A stretch of DNA of 64,000 nucleotides from Betaproteobacteria bacterium (GTDB lineage Bacteria; Pseudomonadota; Gammaproteobacteria; Burkholderiales; Burkholderiaceae_E): positions 1 through 64,000 of the forward strand of contig VGHA01000003.1 of the NCBI GenBank assembly GCA_016868375.1, given 5' to 3'. The translations under genes and the position numbers were made by a program. This document shows positions 45,885-55,120 of the stretch, one piece after another (positions within the stretch are counted from its first letter, which is position 1; every line of letters begins with the position of its first letter). Below the pieces are notes generated by a model. It was not told where the DNA came from. It did not search any database and worked only from the letters and a program-made list of their open reading frames with translations.

Positions 45885-46877
45885 ATGTTACTCAGCCTCA
45901 GATCATTACGAAACGCGGCAAGCGCCCTGCTCGTTGCCACCACTGCCTGCTGGGCCGCACCGGCCATTGCCCAGCCACGCGATTACCCGAATCGTCCTAT
46001 CCGGGTCATCGTGCCGTTTCCGCCCGGTGGTCCCACCGACCTGATTGCACGCGCGGTGGGCACCAAGCTTACCGAGCGCTGGGGCCAGCCGGTGCTGGTC
46101 GAAAACAAGCCCGGTGGCAGCACCATCATTGGCGTTGACTTTGTGGTGAAGTCGCCGCCCGACGGCTACACGCTTCTGCTGGGGTCCAACAGCCTGTCGC
46201 TGAACCGCTTCCTGGTGGCCAAGGTTCCGTATGACGTCGATCGCGACATTGCGCCTATCATCCTGGTGGCCAAGATCTCAAACGCGCTCGTCGTCCATCC
46301 GTCAGTGCCTGTCACCAATCTGAAAGAGTTTCTCGCCTACGCGAACGCCAACCCGAACAAGCTCACCTACGGTTCCACCGGACAGGGCACAGCCACCCAT
46401 CTCTTCGCCGAACTCTTCTCGATGATGACCGGCGTCAAGATGGTGCATATCCCGTATAAGGGCACCGGCCATGCGGTGGTTGATCTGGTGTCGGGTCAGA
46501 TCAACCTGATGTTCGACAGCCTGTCCACCGTCATCCCCAATGAAAAAGCAGGCAAGGTACGGATGATCGGTCTGACCAACTCGCAGCGCGCGGCGGCGGC
46601 GCCTCAGTTTCCCACGCTGCACGAATTGGGCGTCACCGGCTATGAAGCCACCGGCTGGTTCGGCTTTGCCGCGCAGTCGGGAGTGCCGCGCGACATCATT
46701 GCCAAGCTCAACACTGAAATCGATCAGATCATCCGCACGCCGGAGATGCGCGAGCGACTGATCGGGTTCGGCAGCGATGTGGTGGGCGGGCCACCCGAAA
46801 CCTTCAAGGCGTTCATCGCCTCAGAGGCGGAAAAGTGGGGCAAGGTGATTCAACAGGCCAACATCAAGGCCCAGTAA
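45885..46877 (+). CDS. Bug-family (tripartite tricarboxylate) solute receptor
   Basis: 330 residues with a signal peptide (ASALLVATTACWAAPAIAQ) and the family motifs YPNRPIRVIVPFPPGGPTD, VVENK-like LVENKPGGSTIIG and HIPYKGTGHAVVDLVSG. AGGAGAG precedes the ATG. It is an orphan receptor without TctAB genes nearby. It converges with the FAD oxidase gene over 12 bases. Confidence 0.9.
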   Translation: MLLSLRSLRNAASALLVATTACWAAPAIAQPRDYPNRPIRVIVPFPPGGPTDLIARAVGTKLTERWGQPVLVENKPGGSTIIGVDFVVKSPPDGYTLLLGSNSLSLNRFLVAKVPYDVDRDIAPIILVAKISNALVVHPSVPVTNLKEFLAYANANPNKLTYGSTGQGTATHLFAELFSMMTGVKMVHIPYKGTGHAVVDLVSGQINLMFDSLSTVIPNEKAGKVRMIGLTNSQRAAAAPQFPTLHELGVTGYEATGWFGFAAQSGVPRDIIAKLNTEIDQIIRTPEMRERLIGFGSDVVGGPPETFKAFIASEAEKWGKVIQQANIKAQ

Positions 46878-46889
46878 ACAGCCCCCGCG

Positions 46890-48422
46890 TCACCCAAGGC
46901 CGAGCACCCCGGGGTTCATCCGGTGCTCGGCGTCAAGCGAGTCTTTCAGCCGCGCCAGGAGCGCGCGCGAACCGGCATCCAGACGTTCGGCGTGGCGATA
47001 AAAGCGGCCGGCCTGGGCGTGCACCGCATCGTGGCGCTCAAAGCAGTCACGGACTTCAGCGCGAAGCCGGGCCACCAGTTGCCGAGCGTCGTGGTTGGGC
47101 GGACGACCCGCGAACCGCTCGCGATTGCGCGCCGACAAATGCTTCAGGTGCAGCGCATCAAGCGCGTCCACCCAGAAGAACATGGGTTCGATGGTGACGA
47201 ACGGACCGGGTGCTGACATCAGATACGAGTGGCGCACGCCCACGCGCGTCATCTCCGATTCGTATCGATCGAACAGCGCCTGAAGGTCATTGAGCGCCGC
47301 CTGCGCCCGCGACGGCGCCACCATGCCGTGGACGGGCACCCAACGCTCGCCGTCGATGCCGACAAACCCTCGAATCGAATACGGGCGCGCCCGCAGCGCG
47401 GTAGGCACCGTCGGTTCGATTTCGCGCGCAGACCGCATGCAACGGTCTTTGGCCAAGGCAATCATCTGCCGGGCAATCTCCTCGGTGGGGGCCTCGGCGG
47501 TGAGGTGTAGAGACCATTGCGCCTGCGCCAACTCGGCGCGCCCCCGCACCATCGAGGCCACGCCGCGAATCGCATCAAGCGCCGAGCCTGAAGCTGATAC
47601 CACCGCGCCCACGGTACGGAGCGCCTCCGCTGCCTCGACCTTACCGGCCGCCTCACCGCGACTTTGATCAATCGCCATCGCGCGCGTTGCGAGCGATGCC
47701 GCGCGAAGCTCAAGCATGTCCGCCAACAGCGCTGTGACATCGGTATAGGCAAACGAAGCAAACGCTGCGGGCTGATCGCGCACCAATCGCAGAACCAGCT
47801 CGGTCTTGACGCCAAATGCACCGCAATCACCGACGAAGAGCCCGGTGAGATCAGGCCCCGCATGGCGATGAAACGGCAGTGCACCCGCGCGAGCGCCGCT
47901 GCCAGTGGTGGCCACGGACCCGTCGGCCAGCACCACCTTGAGGCCGATCACGCCCTCCATGCTGCCGGGCACGTATTGCGATGCCGCCCCACCCACGGTG
48001 GTGACCGCGCCCGAGATCGGCCCCCCCAACAGCGATCGAAGCCCATGCGGCGCAAGCGCCTCCGCGAGGCTCTGCCAGCTGACGCCGGCGCCCACCACCG
48101 CAAACAGATCGTCTGCGTGGATGTCGATCTGATTAAGCCTCGCACCGTCAATCACCACCGCAGGCGACGTTGTTGCCAGGCCTCGGGTGTAGGAAAGCCC
48201 TGCCCCACGCGCCACCACGGGAAAGTCAGCGCGCATCGCCGCCTTCACGACCGCTGCGGTCTGCTCCGTGCTGCCAGGTTGAACCAGCAGCGCAGCAGGC
48301 GGCGGTGCGGGGAAAGGAAACAGATCGGCGGACGCCGCGGCCAGTTCGCTAGGGTCGGTGATGACGCAGGCATCGCCCACCACCGCCCGCAGTTCGGCGG
48401 CTAAAGTTTCAATCGACAACAT
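46890..48422 (-). CDS. FAD-linked oxidase (FAD_binding_4 type)
   Basis: 510 residues with a PCMH/VAO-type FAD domain: VVARGAGLSYTRGLATTSPAVVIDGARLN near residue 73, GGPISGAVTTVGGAASQYVPGSMEG near residue 135. This family includes glycolate and D-lactate oxidases and vanillyl-alcohol-type enzymes. The ATG at 48422 is chosen; the longer frame overlaps the divergent acyl-CoA ligase gene. Codons near the 3' end form a nine-base inverted repeat (CCGAGCACC, 46900-46930), which could act as a weak stop. Confidence 0.82.
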   Translation of the reverse strand: MLSIETLAAELRAVVGDACVITDPSELAAASADLFPFPAPPPAALLVQPGSTEQTAAVVKAAMRADFPVVARGAGLSYTRGLATTSPAVVIDGARLNQIDIHADDLFAVVGAGVSWQSLAEALAPHGLRSLLGGPISGAVTTVGGAASQYVPGSMEGVIGLKVVLADGSVATTGSGARAGALPFHRHAGPDLTGLFVGDCGAFGVKTELVLRLVRDQPAAFASFAYTDVTALLADMLELRAASLATRAMAIDQSRGEAAGKVEAAEALRTVGAVVSASGSALDAIRGVASMVRGRAELAQAQWSLHLTAEAPTEEIARQMIALAKDRCMRSAREIEPTVPTALRARPYSIRGFVGIDGERWVPVHGMVAPSRAQAALNDLQALFDRYESEMTRVGVRHSYLMSAPGPFVTIEPMFFWVDALDALHLKHLSARNRERFAGRPPNHDARQLVARLRAEVRDCFERHDAVHAQAGRFYRHAERLDAGSRALLARLKDSLDAEHRMNPGVLGLG

Positions 48423-48489
48423 AAGCGTGGACTGTGATGTTTCAACGCTGCCATAGTAGCCGCTAACTCTGGCTACCTCATTCCAATCC

Positions 48490-50022
48490 ATGCCTGACAG
48501 CATCCGCCACGGCGGCTCCCGCTCGATTCTGATTGCCGACGGTATTCGTTCGGCAGCTTTTCGGACCCCCGACAAAATCGCGATCACCGAAGGCGAGCGC
48601 AGCCTGTCGTATCGCAGGCTCGTCGAGCGCATCGACCGGGTATCGCACCTGGCGGTCGGACTGGGCTTGAAGCGCGGCGACTTGGTCGCCATCCAATGTC
48701 GAAATCGGCTCGAGTACCTGGAGCTGGTTGCAGGGCTCTCATCGGCAGGTGTGGCCTGCGCCACGATCGGCCCGGCCGCGCCTGCGCCAGAGGTTCGCTT
48801 CATCTGCGAAGACGCTCGAGCCCGCGTGCTGTTTGTTGACGAGGCACTGGCCGAGCAGGCGCGAAGCTGCGTGCCGCCCTCGGTCGAGCGAATCGTTGTG
48901 ATGGAGCGCGATTACGAGGCGCTGCTCGGCCAGTCGAAATCGACCCGGCTCGATGCTGGCATCACTGAACACGACATCTTTGCGGTGCCCTACACCTCAG
49001 GCGCCACCGGTCGGCCGAAAGGCGTGATGCTGGCTCACCGGGGGCGCGTGCTCGCCTGCTATGCCATGGCGGCTGAGCACGGCTGCTATGGCCCCGACGA
49101 TCGCGCTGTCGCCACCACGCCCATGTTTCATGGCGCGGGATTTCTGATGGCCCTGGCGCCGGTGTTCTTTGGCGGCTCGGTGGTGCTCATGCCACGCTTT
49201 GACATTGAGGCCTTGATGCAGGCCATTGAGTGCACCCGCGCGACCAGCGCCTACATGGTTCCGACCCACTTCGCAGCGCTATTTGCCGCCGGTGAACGTG
49301 CGCGGCGTTACGACGTCAGTTCGCTGAAGGCGGTCATTTCGGGCACCGCACCGCTTGCGCAATCGATGAAGGCCGAGATCATTGCCCGCTTCGGCGAGGG
49401 CAGGCTCTACGAGCGCTACGGCACCACCGAAACCAATATCGCCTGTGCGCTGCGACCGGCGGATCAGTTGCGCAAGATTGCCTGCGTCGGTCAGCCGCTC
49501 CCGGCCACCCATCTGAAAGTGCTCGATAACGAGGGCAACGACTGCCCCACTGGCGAGGTCGGCGAGCTTGCCGTGGCTTCGCCGTACCTGTTCTCGGGCT
49601 ATCTGAACCTGCCCGAGGCCACTGAAAAATCGATGCAGGGAGACTGGTTTGTCACAGGCGATCTGGCCCGAATCGACGAGGAAGGCTATGTCTACCTGGT
49701 GGATCGCAAGAACGACATGATCATCAGCGGCGGCGAAAACGTGTATCCGCGCGAGGTCGAGGAAGTGCTGCTGTCTCACCCCGCGGTGGCAGAGTGCGCT
49801 GCGGCGGGTCTGCCGCATGCCTACTGGGGTGAACAGGTCACTGCATGGGTGGTGATCCGAGGCAATCTGAATATTGATTCAGAGGCACTGATCAGCCACT
49901 GCCGCGAGCGGCTTTCGCCCTACAAGGTTCCCAAGGAGATTCGACAGGTTGCCGCGCTGCCTCGCAATTCAATGGGAAAAATTCTGCGTCGGCAGTTGCG
50001 GGCGGGCTGGCCTCTAAGTTAA
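48490..50022 (+). CDS. Acyl-CoA ligase (AMP-binding)
   Basis: 510 residues of the adenylate-forming family. The P-loop is YTSGATGRPKGVML near residue 168; YERYGTTETNI and VTGDLARIDEEGYVYLVDRKNDMIISGGENVYP mark the hinge and active site; Lys in NSMGKILRR completes it. It activates a carboxylic acid with CoA. Substrate class (long-chain or aromatic) is unclear. It is 30 bases upstream of the Ior-type hydroxylase genes, probably in the same operon. Confidence 0.9.
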   Translation: MPDSIRHGGSRSILIADGIRSAAFRTPDKIAITEGERSLSYRRLVERIDRVSHLAVGLGLKRGDLVAIQCRNRLEYLELVAGLSSAGVACATIGPAAPAPEVRFICEDARARVLFVDEALAEQARSCVPPSVERIVVMERDYEALLGQSKSTRLDAGITEHDIFAVPYTSGATGRPKGVMLAHRGRVLACYAMAAEHGCYGPDDRAVATTPMFHGAGFLMALAPVFFGGSVVLMPRFDIEALMQAIECTRATSAYMVPTHFAALFAAGERARRYDVSSLKAVISGTAPLAQSMKAEIIARFGEGRLYERYGTTETNIACALRPADQLRKIACVGQPLPATHLKVLDNEGNDCPTGEVGELAVASPYLFSGYLNLPEATEKSMQGDWFVTGDLARIDEEGYVYLVDRKNDMIISGGENVYPREVEEVLLSHPAVAECAAAGLPHAYWGEQVTAWVVIRGNLNIDSEALISHCRERLSPYKVPKEIRQVAALPRNSMGKILRRQLRAGWPLS

Positions 50023-50052
50023 CGTGCAGGAAAACAGGAGGGGGACGACACT

Positions 50053-50508
50053 ATGACTACAATTACCGTCAATGGGCGCAAGCACACGGTTCAGTCGCCG
50101 CCCGACACACCACTGCTCTGGGTTCTGATCAGCGAACTGGGCCTGACCGGTCCCAAGTACGGCTGCGGGCTGGCGCAATGCGGCGCCTGCACCGTTCATC
50201 TGGGCGGCCAGGCAGTCCGCTCATGCTCGGTTCCGGTGTCTTCGATCACACAAGCTGTGGTCACTGTGGAAGGGCTGGGAACGCCTGAGCGCCCTCATCC
50301 GGTTCAGAAAGCGTTTATTGAAGCGCAGGCGGTTCAGTGCGGCTACTGCACAAACGGGATGGTCATGACCAGCGCAGCGCTGCTGGCATCCAACCCGCGT
50401 CCAACCGACGCGCAACTACGCGAAGCGCTCAACGGCAATCTGTGCCGCTGCAGCGCGCACATGCGGATCGTGGCTGCGGTACGCAAAGCCGCGGAGGTGT
50501 CAGCATGA
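50053..50508 (+). CDS. Ior-type molybdenum hydroxylase 2Fe-2S subunit
   Basis: 151 residues with two iron-sulfur clusters: Cys38, Cys43, Cys46, Cys58 (YGCGLAQCGACT) and Cys96, Cys99, Cys131, Cys133 (QCGYCTNGM, CRCSAHMRI). The CRCSAHMRI form fits the isoquinoline 1-oxidoreductase/aldehyde dehydrogenase subgroup, which lacks an FAD subunit. AGGAGGGGG precedes the ATG. The stop overlaps the next start. Confidence 0.92.
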   Translation: MTTITVNGRKHTVQSPPDTPLLWVLISELGLTGPKYGCGLAQCGACTVHLGGQAVRSCSVPVSSITQAVVTVEGLGTPERPHPVQKAFIEAQAVQCGYCTNGMVMTSAALLASNPRPTDAQLREALNGNLCRCSAHMRIVAAVRKAAEVSA

Positions 50509-52685
50509 AGCGCCGTGCCTTCCTTCAGGCGGGTGGCGCGCTCGCCATCAGCTTCACCCTGCCGCTCGAGATCCATGCGCAACCCGCACTCCCGCCGCGC
50601 TTCCAGAACATCAACGCCTGGCTGAAAGTGCATGCCGATGGGCGGGTCACGTTTCACACTGGCAAGGTTGAGCTGGGTACCGGAATCACCACTGCGTTAT
50701 CGCAGCTGATTGCCGAAGAACTCGATACCTCGGTGTGGGCCATCGACCTGGTCATGGGCGATACCGAGTTATGCCCCGACCAGATTGGCACCTTCGGAAG
50801 CCTCACCATCATGCTTGCGGGCCCTCAGGTTCGTCAGGCGGCGGCCGAGGCCCGACTGGCGCTGGTCGAGCTTGCATCCAAACGCTTCAACGTTTCCAGC
50901 GATCAGATCCGCACTGCCGATGGCGCAGCGTTCGGCCCTGCGGGTGCCCGCGCCACCTACGGTGAACTGGTCGCGGGCGGCAGCCTCGACCGCCCGCTGA
51001 GTGGCAAGGTCGCGCTGAAGACGCCTGATCAGTTCAAGCTGATCGGTAAATCGATTCCGCGGGTGGAGTTGCCCGCCAAGGTGTTTGGCACGCATCGTTA
51101 CATCAACCATGTGCAGGTGCCCGGCATGCTGCATGGCCGCATCATCCGGCCTGCGCTTCCCGGCGCGGAACCGCTGCGGGTCGAGCAGGGCTCGATCGCC
51201 ACCATTTCCGGGGCGCGCGTCCTGAGAAAGGGACGCTTCGTCGCCGTGGTCGCCGAGCGCGAAGTCGATGCCATCCGTGCTGCCCGCGAACTCAAAGTTG
51301 AGTGGGGTCCGGCACCGGCCATGGCGCCGCATGGCAATGTGCAGGCCATGCTCAGAAGCGCCCCGGCCACCGACCGGGAACTGATCAAAACCGGCGATAC
51401 CGCCCAGGCGATCGCCGCTGCACCGCGCAAGCACCAGGCCGACTACTACGTACCCTATCAGCTCCATGCATCAATCGGCCCGTCCTGCGCGGTGGCAGAT
51501 GTAGGACCCGAGGGTGCGACCGTCTGGTCGGCCACACAAACCTCGTTCAACACCCGTCACAGCCTTGCGACACTGCTTGGCATGAAGCCCGAGCAGGTAC
51601 GCCTGATCTGGGTCGAAGGCTCGGGCTGCTACGGCCAGAATGGGTCCGATGATGTGTCAGGCGATGCGGCGCTTCTGTCGCAGCTGGCTGGCAAGCCGGT
51701 ACGGGTGCTGTGGAGCCGGCGCGATGAGCATCTGTGGGAACCCAAAGGCACGGCGATGACGATGCGGGTCAGCGCGGGGCTGGATGGCGCCGGTAACGTG
51801 GCGGGCTGGCATTACCAGGTGTGGAGTCCCAACCATGCCCTGCGTCCGTTTTTCGGCATGGCCGGCAATATGCTGGCGGGCGATGAAACCTCGATGCCGG
51901 CCAAGTATCTGCAGGCGGGCGCCGACCGGAACGCCAAGGCCACCTATGTATTTCCGGCAAACACCACCACGCTGCATCTGGTTGATCGTTCACCCATCCG
52001 ATCATCGTCGCTGCGCGGTCTGGGCTCGCCGCAGAATACCTTTGCCAACGAATCATTCATCGACGAACTGGCGGCACTTGCCGGCGTGGATCCCATCGAG
52101 TATCGGATCCGGCACCTGAAAGACGAGCGCGCCATCGAGGTGCTGCGGGCGGTGCGCGAACTGGCGCGCTGGGAAACACGCCCAAGTGCCGGCAAACGCA
52201 GCGGGGTCGGCCGCGGGGTCGGCTTTGTCCAGTACGACAACGTGTCGGCCTATGTGGCGGTATCGATGGATGTTCGGGTGGATCCGCAGAGCGGGTCACT
52301 GCGCGTTCAACGGGTATGCGTGGCGCATGACTGCGGACTGGTCGTCAACCCGGATGGGGTGCGCAACCAGATCGAGGGCAATGTCATCCAGACCTTGTCG
52401 CGCGCCTTATTCGAAGAAGTGCAGTCAACCGCCCAGGGTCTGCAGAGCGTTGACTGGGCCTCTTATCCGATTCTGCGATTCACCGATCTGCCAGATGAAA
52501 TCGCAATCCGGTTGATTGACCGCCCCACCGTGCGCGCAGTGGGTGCCGGCGAACCCGCGGCATCGCCCATCTTCGCGGCGCTTGCCAACGCCATCTTTGA
52601 CGCAACCGGCGCGCGGCTGCGCACAGTGCCCTTCACACCCGAGCGGCTGAAAGCCGCGCTGGCTGCGCGACCGGCAGCGGCCTGA
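50505..52685 (+). CDS. Ior-type molybdenum hydroxylase large subunit, Tat-exported
   Basis: 726 residues with a twin-arginine leader (MKRRAFLQAGGALAISFTLP), so the enzyme is likely periplasmic. The cofactor-binding GSGCYGQNGSDDVSGDAAL near residue 369 and the catalytic GAGEPAASP near residue 681 match IorB-type subunits. The ATG at 50505 overlaps the small-subunit stop by four bases; the longer frame is a shadow. It may hydroxylate an N-heterocycle or oxidise an aldehyde, feeding the ligase upstream. Confidence 0.9.
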   Translation: MKRRAFLQAGGALAISFTLPLEIHAQPALPPRFQNINAWLKVHADGRVTFHTGKVELGTGITTALSQLIAEELDTSVWAIDLVMGDTELCPDQIGTFGSLTIMLAGPQVRQAAAEARLALVELASKRFNVSSDQIRTADGAAFGPAGARATYGELVAGGSLDRPLSGKVALKTPDQFKLIGKSIPRVELPAKVFGTHRYINHVQVPGMLHGRIIRPALPGAEPLRVEQGSIATISGARVLRKGRFVAVVAEREVDAIRAARELKVEWGPAPAMAPHGNVQAMLRSAPATDRELIKTGDTAQAIAAAPRKHQADYYVPYQLHASIGPSCAVADVGPEGATVWSATQTSFNTRHSLATLLGMKPEQVRLIWVEGSGCYGQNGSDDVSGDAALLSQLAGKPVRVLWSRRDEHLWEPKGTAMTMRVSAGLDGAGNVAGWHYQVWSPNHALRPFFGMAGNMLAGDETSMPAKYLQAGADRNAKATYVFPANTTTLHLVDRSPIRSSSLRGLGSPQNTFANESFIDELAALAGVDPIEYRIRHLKDERAIEVLRAVRELARWETRPSAGKRSGVGRGVGFVQYDNVSAYVAVSMDVRVDPQSGSLRVQRVCVAHDCGLVVNPDGVRNQIEGNVIQTLSRALFEEVQSTAQGLQSVDWASYPILRFTDLPDEIAIRLIDRPTVRAVGAGEPAASPIFAALANAIFDATGARLRTVPFTPERLKAALAARPAAA

Positions 52686-52703
52686 ACACCGCTAGGTGCT
52701 GGA

Positions 52704-53447
52704 CTATGCGTAGGCCGGATCGTGCGCCGGCATATGCAGGACCAGCACCTCAGCGGGCGAATCGGAAGTTCTGATTCGGCACGGCGCATGGTGAGCCGAC
52801 ACGAACAGGTTTTCCAGATGACCCAGGCGACGTCCGTCTCGGTCAACATTGCCCTGAATCACGATGACAAACATGGCGACAGCCGCCGGCGCGATCGGGA
52901 TGTCGGTGACCGCATGGGCCGGCAATCGAATCTGATCGACCGCAAGCCCGTCGGCATCCGGTCCATGGACCGCGTGATGGACTGGCGCTTCAAGTGCGGC
53001 AAGCGCCTCAAGCGACCAGGGCTGCAGCGCCTCCGAGGCCCAATGACGCTTGGGCCCTGGTCGCAGGGCTGCCCGCTGCTGCGGCACAAACTTGGCGCCA
53101 GGATCACGGAAGGCCCGCATCGTGATGTAGTCAACGCCCTCTGGCCCGGCGACGATGGGGCCGTACCCGGTGTAGGCGCCCGCATAATGAACCGTATAGG
53201 CGCCTAAGGCCTTCGGGTTTCGGCCGATTGTTCCAGCGCCACGCGTGAACAGCTGGAACTGGTTCTGAACGTGAAAATGCGTAGGGTTCACCGTGTCAGG
53301 GAACTGCTCAACTAGGTAACACTGCGGCGTACACACCTCATCATCGGACGACCGAAAGAAATCATTCCGCCAATACTGGGTACCGTTGAACAACTGACCC
53401 TGCTTGCGGGCAGACTGAGCAAATTCACGAGTTCCGACCAACAACAT
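52704..53447 (-). CDS. Cupin-like protein of unknown function
   Basis: 247 residues without a confident family match. The segment NPTHFHVQNQFQLFTRGAG resembles the first cupin motif with two His, and a second beta-rich half ends in HMPAH. GGAGGG lies seven bases before the ATG. It is convergent with the Ior operon. Its start codon overlaps that of the rightward gene at 53446 on the opposite strand. Confidence 0.6.
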   Translation of the reverse strand: MLLVGTREFAQSARKQGQLFNGTQYWRNDFFRSSDDEVCTPQCYLVEQFPDTVNPTHFHVQNQFQLFTRGAGTIGRNPKALGAYTVHYAGAYTGYGPIVAGPEGVDYITMRAFRDPGAKFVPQQRAALRPGPKRHWASEALQPWSLEALAALEAPVHHAVHGPDADGLAVDQIRLPAHAVTDIPIAPAAVAMFVIVIQGNVDRDGRRLGHLENLFVSAHHAPCRIRTSDSPAEVLVLHMPAHDPAYA

Positions 53448-54279
53448 GAGCAACCCTCCGATCATCGAAGCCTCGCCTGACGGCAAGGCCGACTATTCAA
53501 CAAAACGCTATTGTCGCGCGAAACGAAGCGATCGGCACCTGAGGATCTCGCATCGCATTGTTGTTGCCGCCCCACTGCATGCCGATGCGCTCACACGGCT
53601 CAGTTCCCTGTTTACGGTTGCGAAGGCGCAGGACATCTCAGCGCTCGAGGTGCTGGAGTCCGCCTCGGGACTGATGCTCTCGCAGAATCATGCGTTCCCG
53701 GCAACCCGGCTGCACCAGCTTCCCCGACTGCAGGCGATCGGCCTCACAGGAAGCGGCCCGGGGCTGATCGATCTCGATGCAATGACCGAGGCCGGCATCC
53801 GTGTAACCCATGCGCCACTTGATGACACCGCCCTGATCGCGGGCGCCTTGTGGCGAAGCCTCGAGCGAACCCTGAATCACCATGCACTTGATCAGAAAGA
53901 GCGTGGCGACGGCATCAACGGCCCGCTCCGCCTTCGGTTCACGGGGCACGATGCGCTGACCGACACCCTGGCCCGGCGCGCGCGCGAAGCTGGATTCAGC
54001 GTTGAAAGGCAGCGGCCCGGGCAGTCGACGCCAGCCGACGCAGGGGACGCGTGTTTTCTGGTCAGGGTTGCCGATGGCGAGTACGCGCAGCACGCAGGTC
54101 CGCCCCACATCATTGATTTACGTGACGACCGGCGCGCGCTGTCACACCGGGGCGCTATCGACGCACTGCGTGACGGCCTGGCGGTAGACGGCCTGATTGC
54201 CGCGATGGGAATCGGCCGCGACGGCTTTCACCCGCGCTTTTTGCTCAACCCCGACGTCTGCCCAATGTCCTGCTGCTGA
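53446..54279 (+). CDS. Degenerate D-2-hydroxyacid dehydrogenase-like protein
   Basis: 277 residues. Residues 70-150 resemble the catalytic domain of D-2-hydroxyacid dehydrogenases (LHQLPRLQAIGLTGSGPGLIDLDAM, GIRVTHAPLDDTALIAGALW). The next part should be the NAD domain, but the GxGxxG motif reads FTGHDALTD and the catalytic Arg/Glu/His set is not visible. It may be a binding protein or a decaying gene. No ribosome binding site precedes its ATG, and its last 52 bases overlap the convergent GntR gene. Confidence 0.5.
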   Translation: MSNPPIIEASPDGKADYSTKRYCRAKRSDRHLRISHRIVVAAPLHADALTRLSSLFTVAKAQDISALEVLESASGLMLSQNHAFPATRLHQLPRLQAIGLTGSGPGLIDLDAMTEAGIRVTHAPLDDTALIAGALWRSLERTLNHHALDQKERGDGINGPLRLRFTGHDALTDTLARRAREAGFSVERQRPGQSTPADAGDACFLVRVADGEYAQHAGPPHIIDLRDDRRALSHRGAIDALRDGLAVDGLIAAMGIGRDGFHPRFLLNPDVCPMSCC

Positions 54280-54977
54280 CGCATGCCGTCGCGGCGGCTG
54301 CCCGATGGGCGAACGCCAGTGCGATCGGCGGTGGCAATACGCTCGACCACCTGGCGCTGCACCATCTGCATGTGCGCCTGCATGGCCTGCGCTGCCGCTT
54401 CCGGGTCACGAAGCGCGATGGCCTGCGCCACACGCTGATGTTCGGCATCGCGCTGGCGAAGACGATCGGCGGGGCGCTCGCGCACCGGGCTGAGATGCAG
54501 GCGTGCGTCGCGACCGACCTGACGCAGGAGCGCGTACAAATCGGCGGCCAGCCGATTGCCGGTGGCGGCGGCGATTGCGGTGTGAAAGTCGAGATCGGCG
54601 CTCGCGCTCTGCTGCTCGGCCAGCGTGATGGAGGCGCGTTGGATGCGCCGAACATCGATAGGCGTGGCGCGCACCGCCGCCATTCGAGCAAGCGCAGGCT
54701 CAAGAACCGCTCGCAGCTCCGCCACTTCAATTGGATTGGTTCGGCGGACCAGCGATTTGGCACTGCGGCCGAGCCCCCGGGGGCTCTGGCTGACACCAAG
54801 CTCGCCCCGCTCGCGCAACTCGGCCAAGGCGCGCCGCAACTGATGCCGCGTCACCCCAAGCTCAGCGGCCAGATCACGTTCTGACGGCAAGGCGCCACCG
54901 CGCGACACGCGATCGCGAAGTTGAGACAGCAACGCGAGGTAGCCGGAATCAACGGCGGGAATACGATGCACAGTCAT
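54228..54977 (-). CDS. GntR-family regulator, FadR/FCD type
   Basis: 249 residues. A winged helix-turn-helix lies at about residues 30-66 (LPSERDLAAELGVTRHQLRRALAELRERGEL), followed by an all-helical FCD domain. Three His in DFHTAIAAATGN, AEHQRVAQAI and QAHMQMV are placed to bind a metal and a carboxylate effector. It is divergent from the ring-cleavage operon starting at 55121 and is its likely regulator. Confidence 0.9.
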   Translation of the reverse strand: MTVHRIPAVDSGYLALLSQLRDRVSRGGALPSERDLAAELGVTRHQLRRALAELRERGELGVSQSPRGLGRSAKSLVRRTNPIEVAELRAVLEPALARMAAVRATPIDVRRIQRASITLAEQQSASADLDFHTAIAAATGNRLAADLYALLRQVGRDARLHLSPVRERPADRLRQRDAEHQRVAQAIALRDPEAAAQAMQAHMQMVQRQVVERIATADRTGVRPSGSRRDGMRQQQDIGQTSGLSKKRG

Positions 54978-55021
54978 GCTGAGAATTATCCAACCGATTC
55001 AACCAAAATGACAGCTGGGTG

Positions 55022-55080
55022 TTTCGAAAACTGGCCGACTATCCTTTGCTTGTCGTTGCAGGCTTACTACTTTCGAACTA
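55022..55080. promoter_or_regulatory. Two TTTCGAA boxes in the GntR/dioxygenase divergent region
   Basis: TTTCGAA occurs at 55022-55028, within GTTTCGAAAAC, and again at 55071-55077. They lie in the 143-base divergent gap between the GntR gene and the dioxygenase operon, 49 bases apart, so the regulator could bind on one face of the helix at both sites. The dioxygenase start is preceded by GGAG at 55111. Confidence 0.35.
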
Positions 55081-55120
55081 GTCTTCACACACTGGTCGCA
55101 ACCGGTTGACGGAGATTGGA

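Noticed and set aside
46900-46930. Nine-base inverted repeat as a Rho-independent terminator
   Set aside because: It lies inside the last codons of the FAD oxidase gene and has no following T-run on either strand, so it is mentioned only as a possible weak stop.
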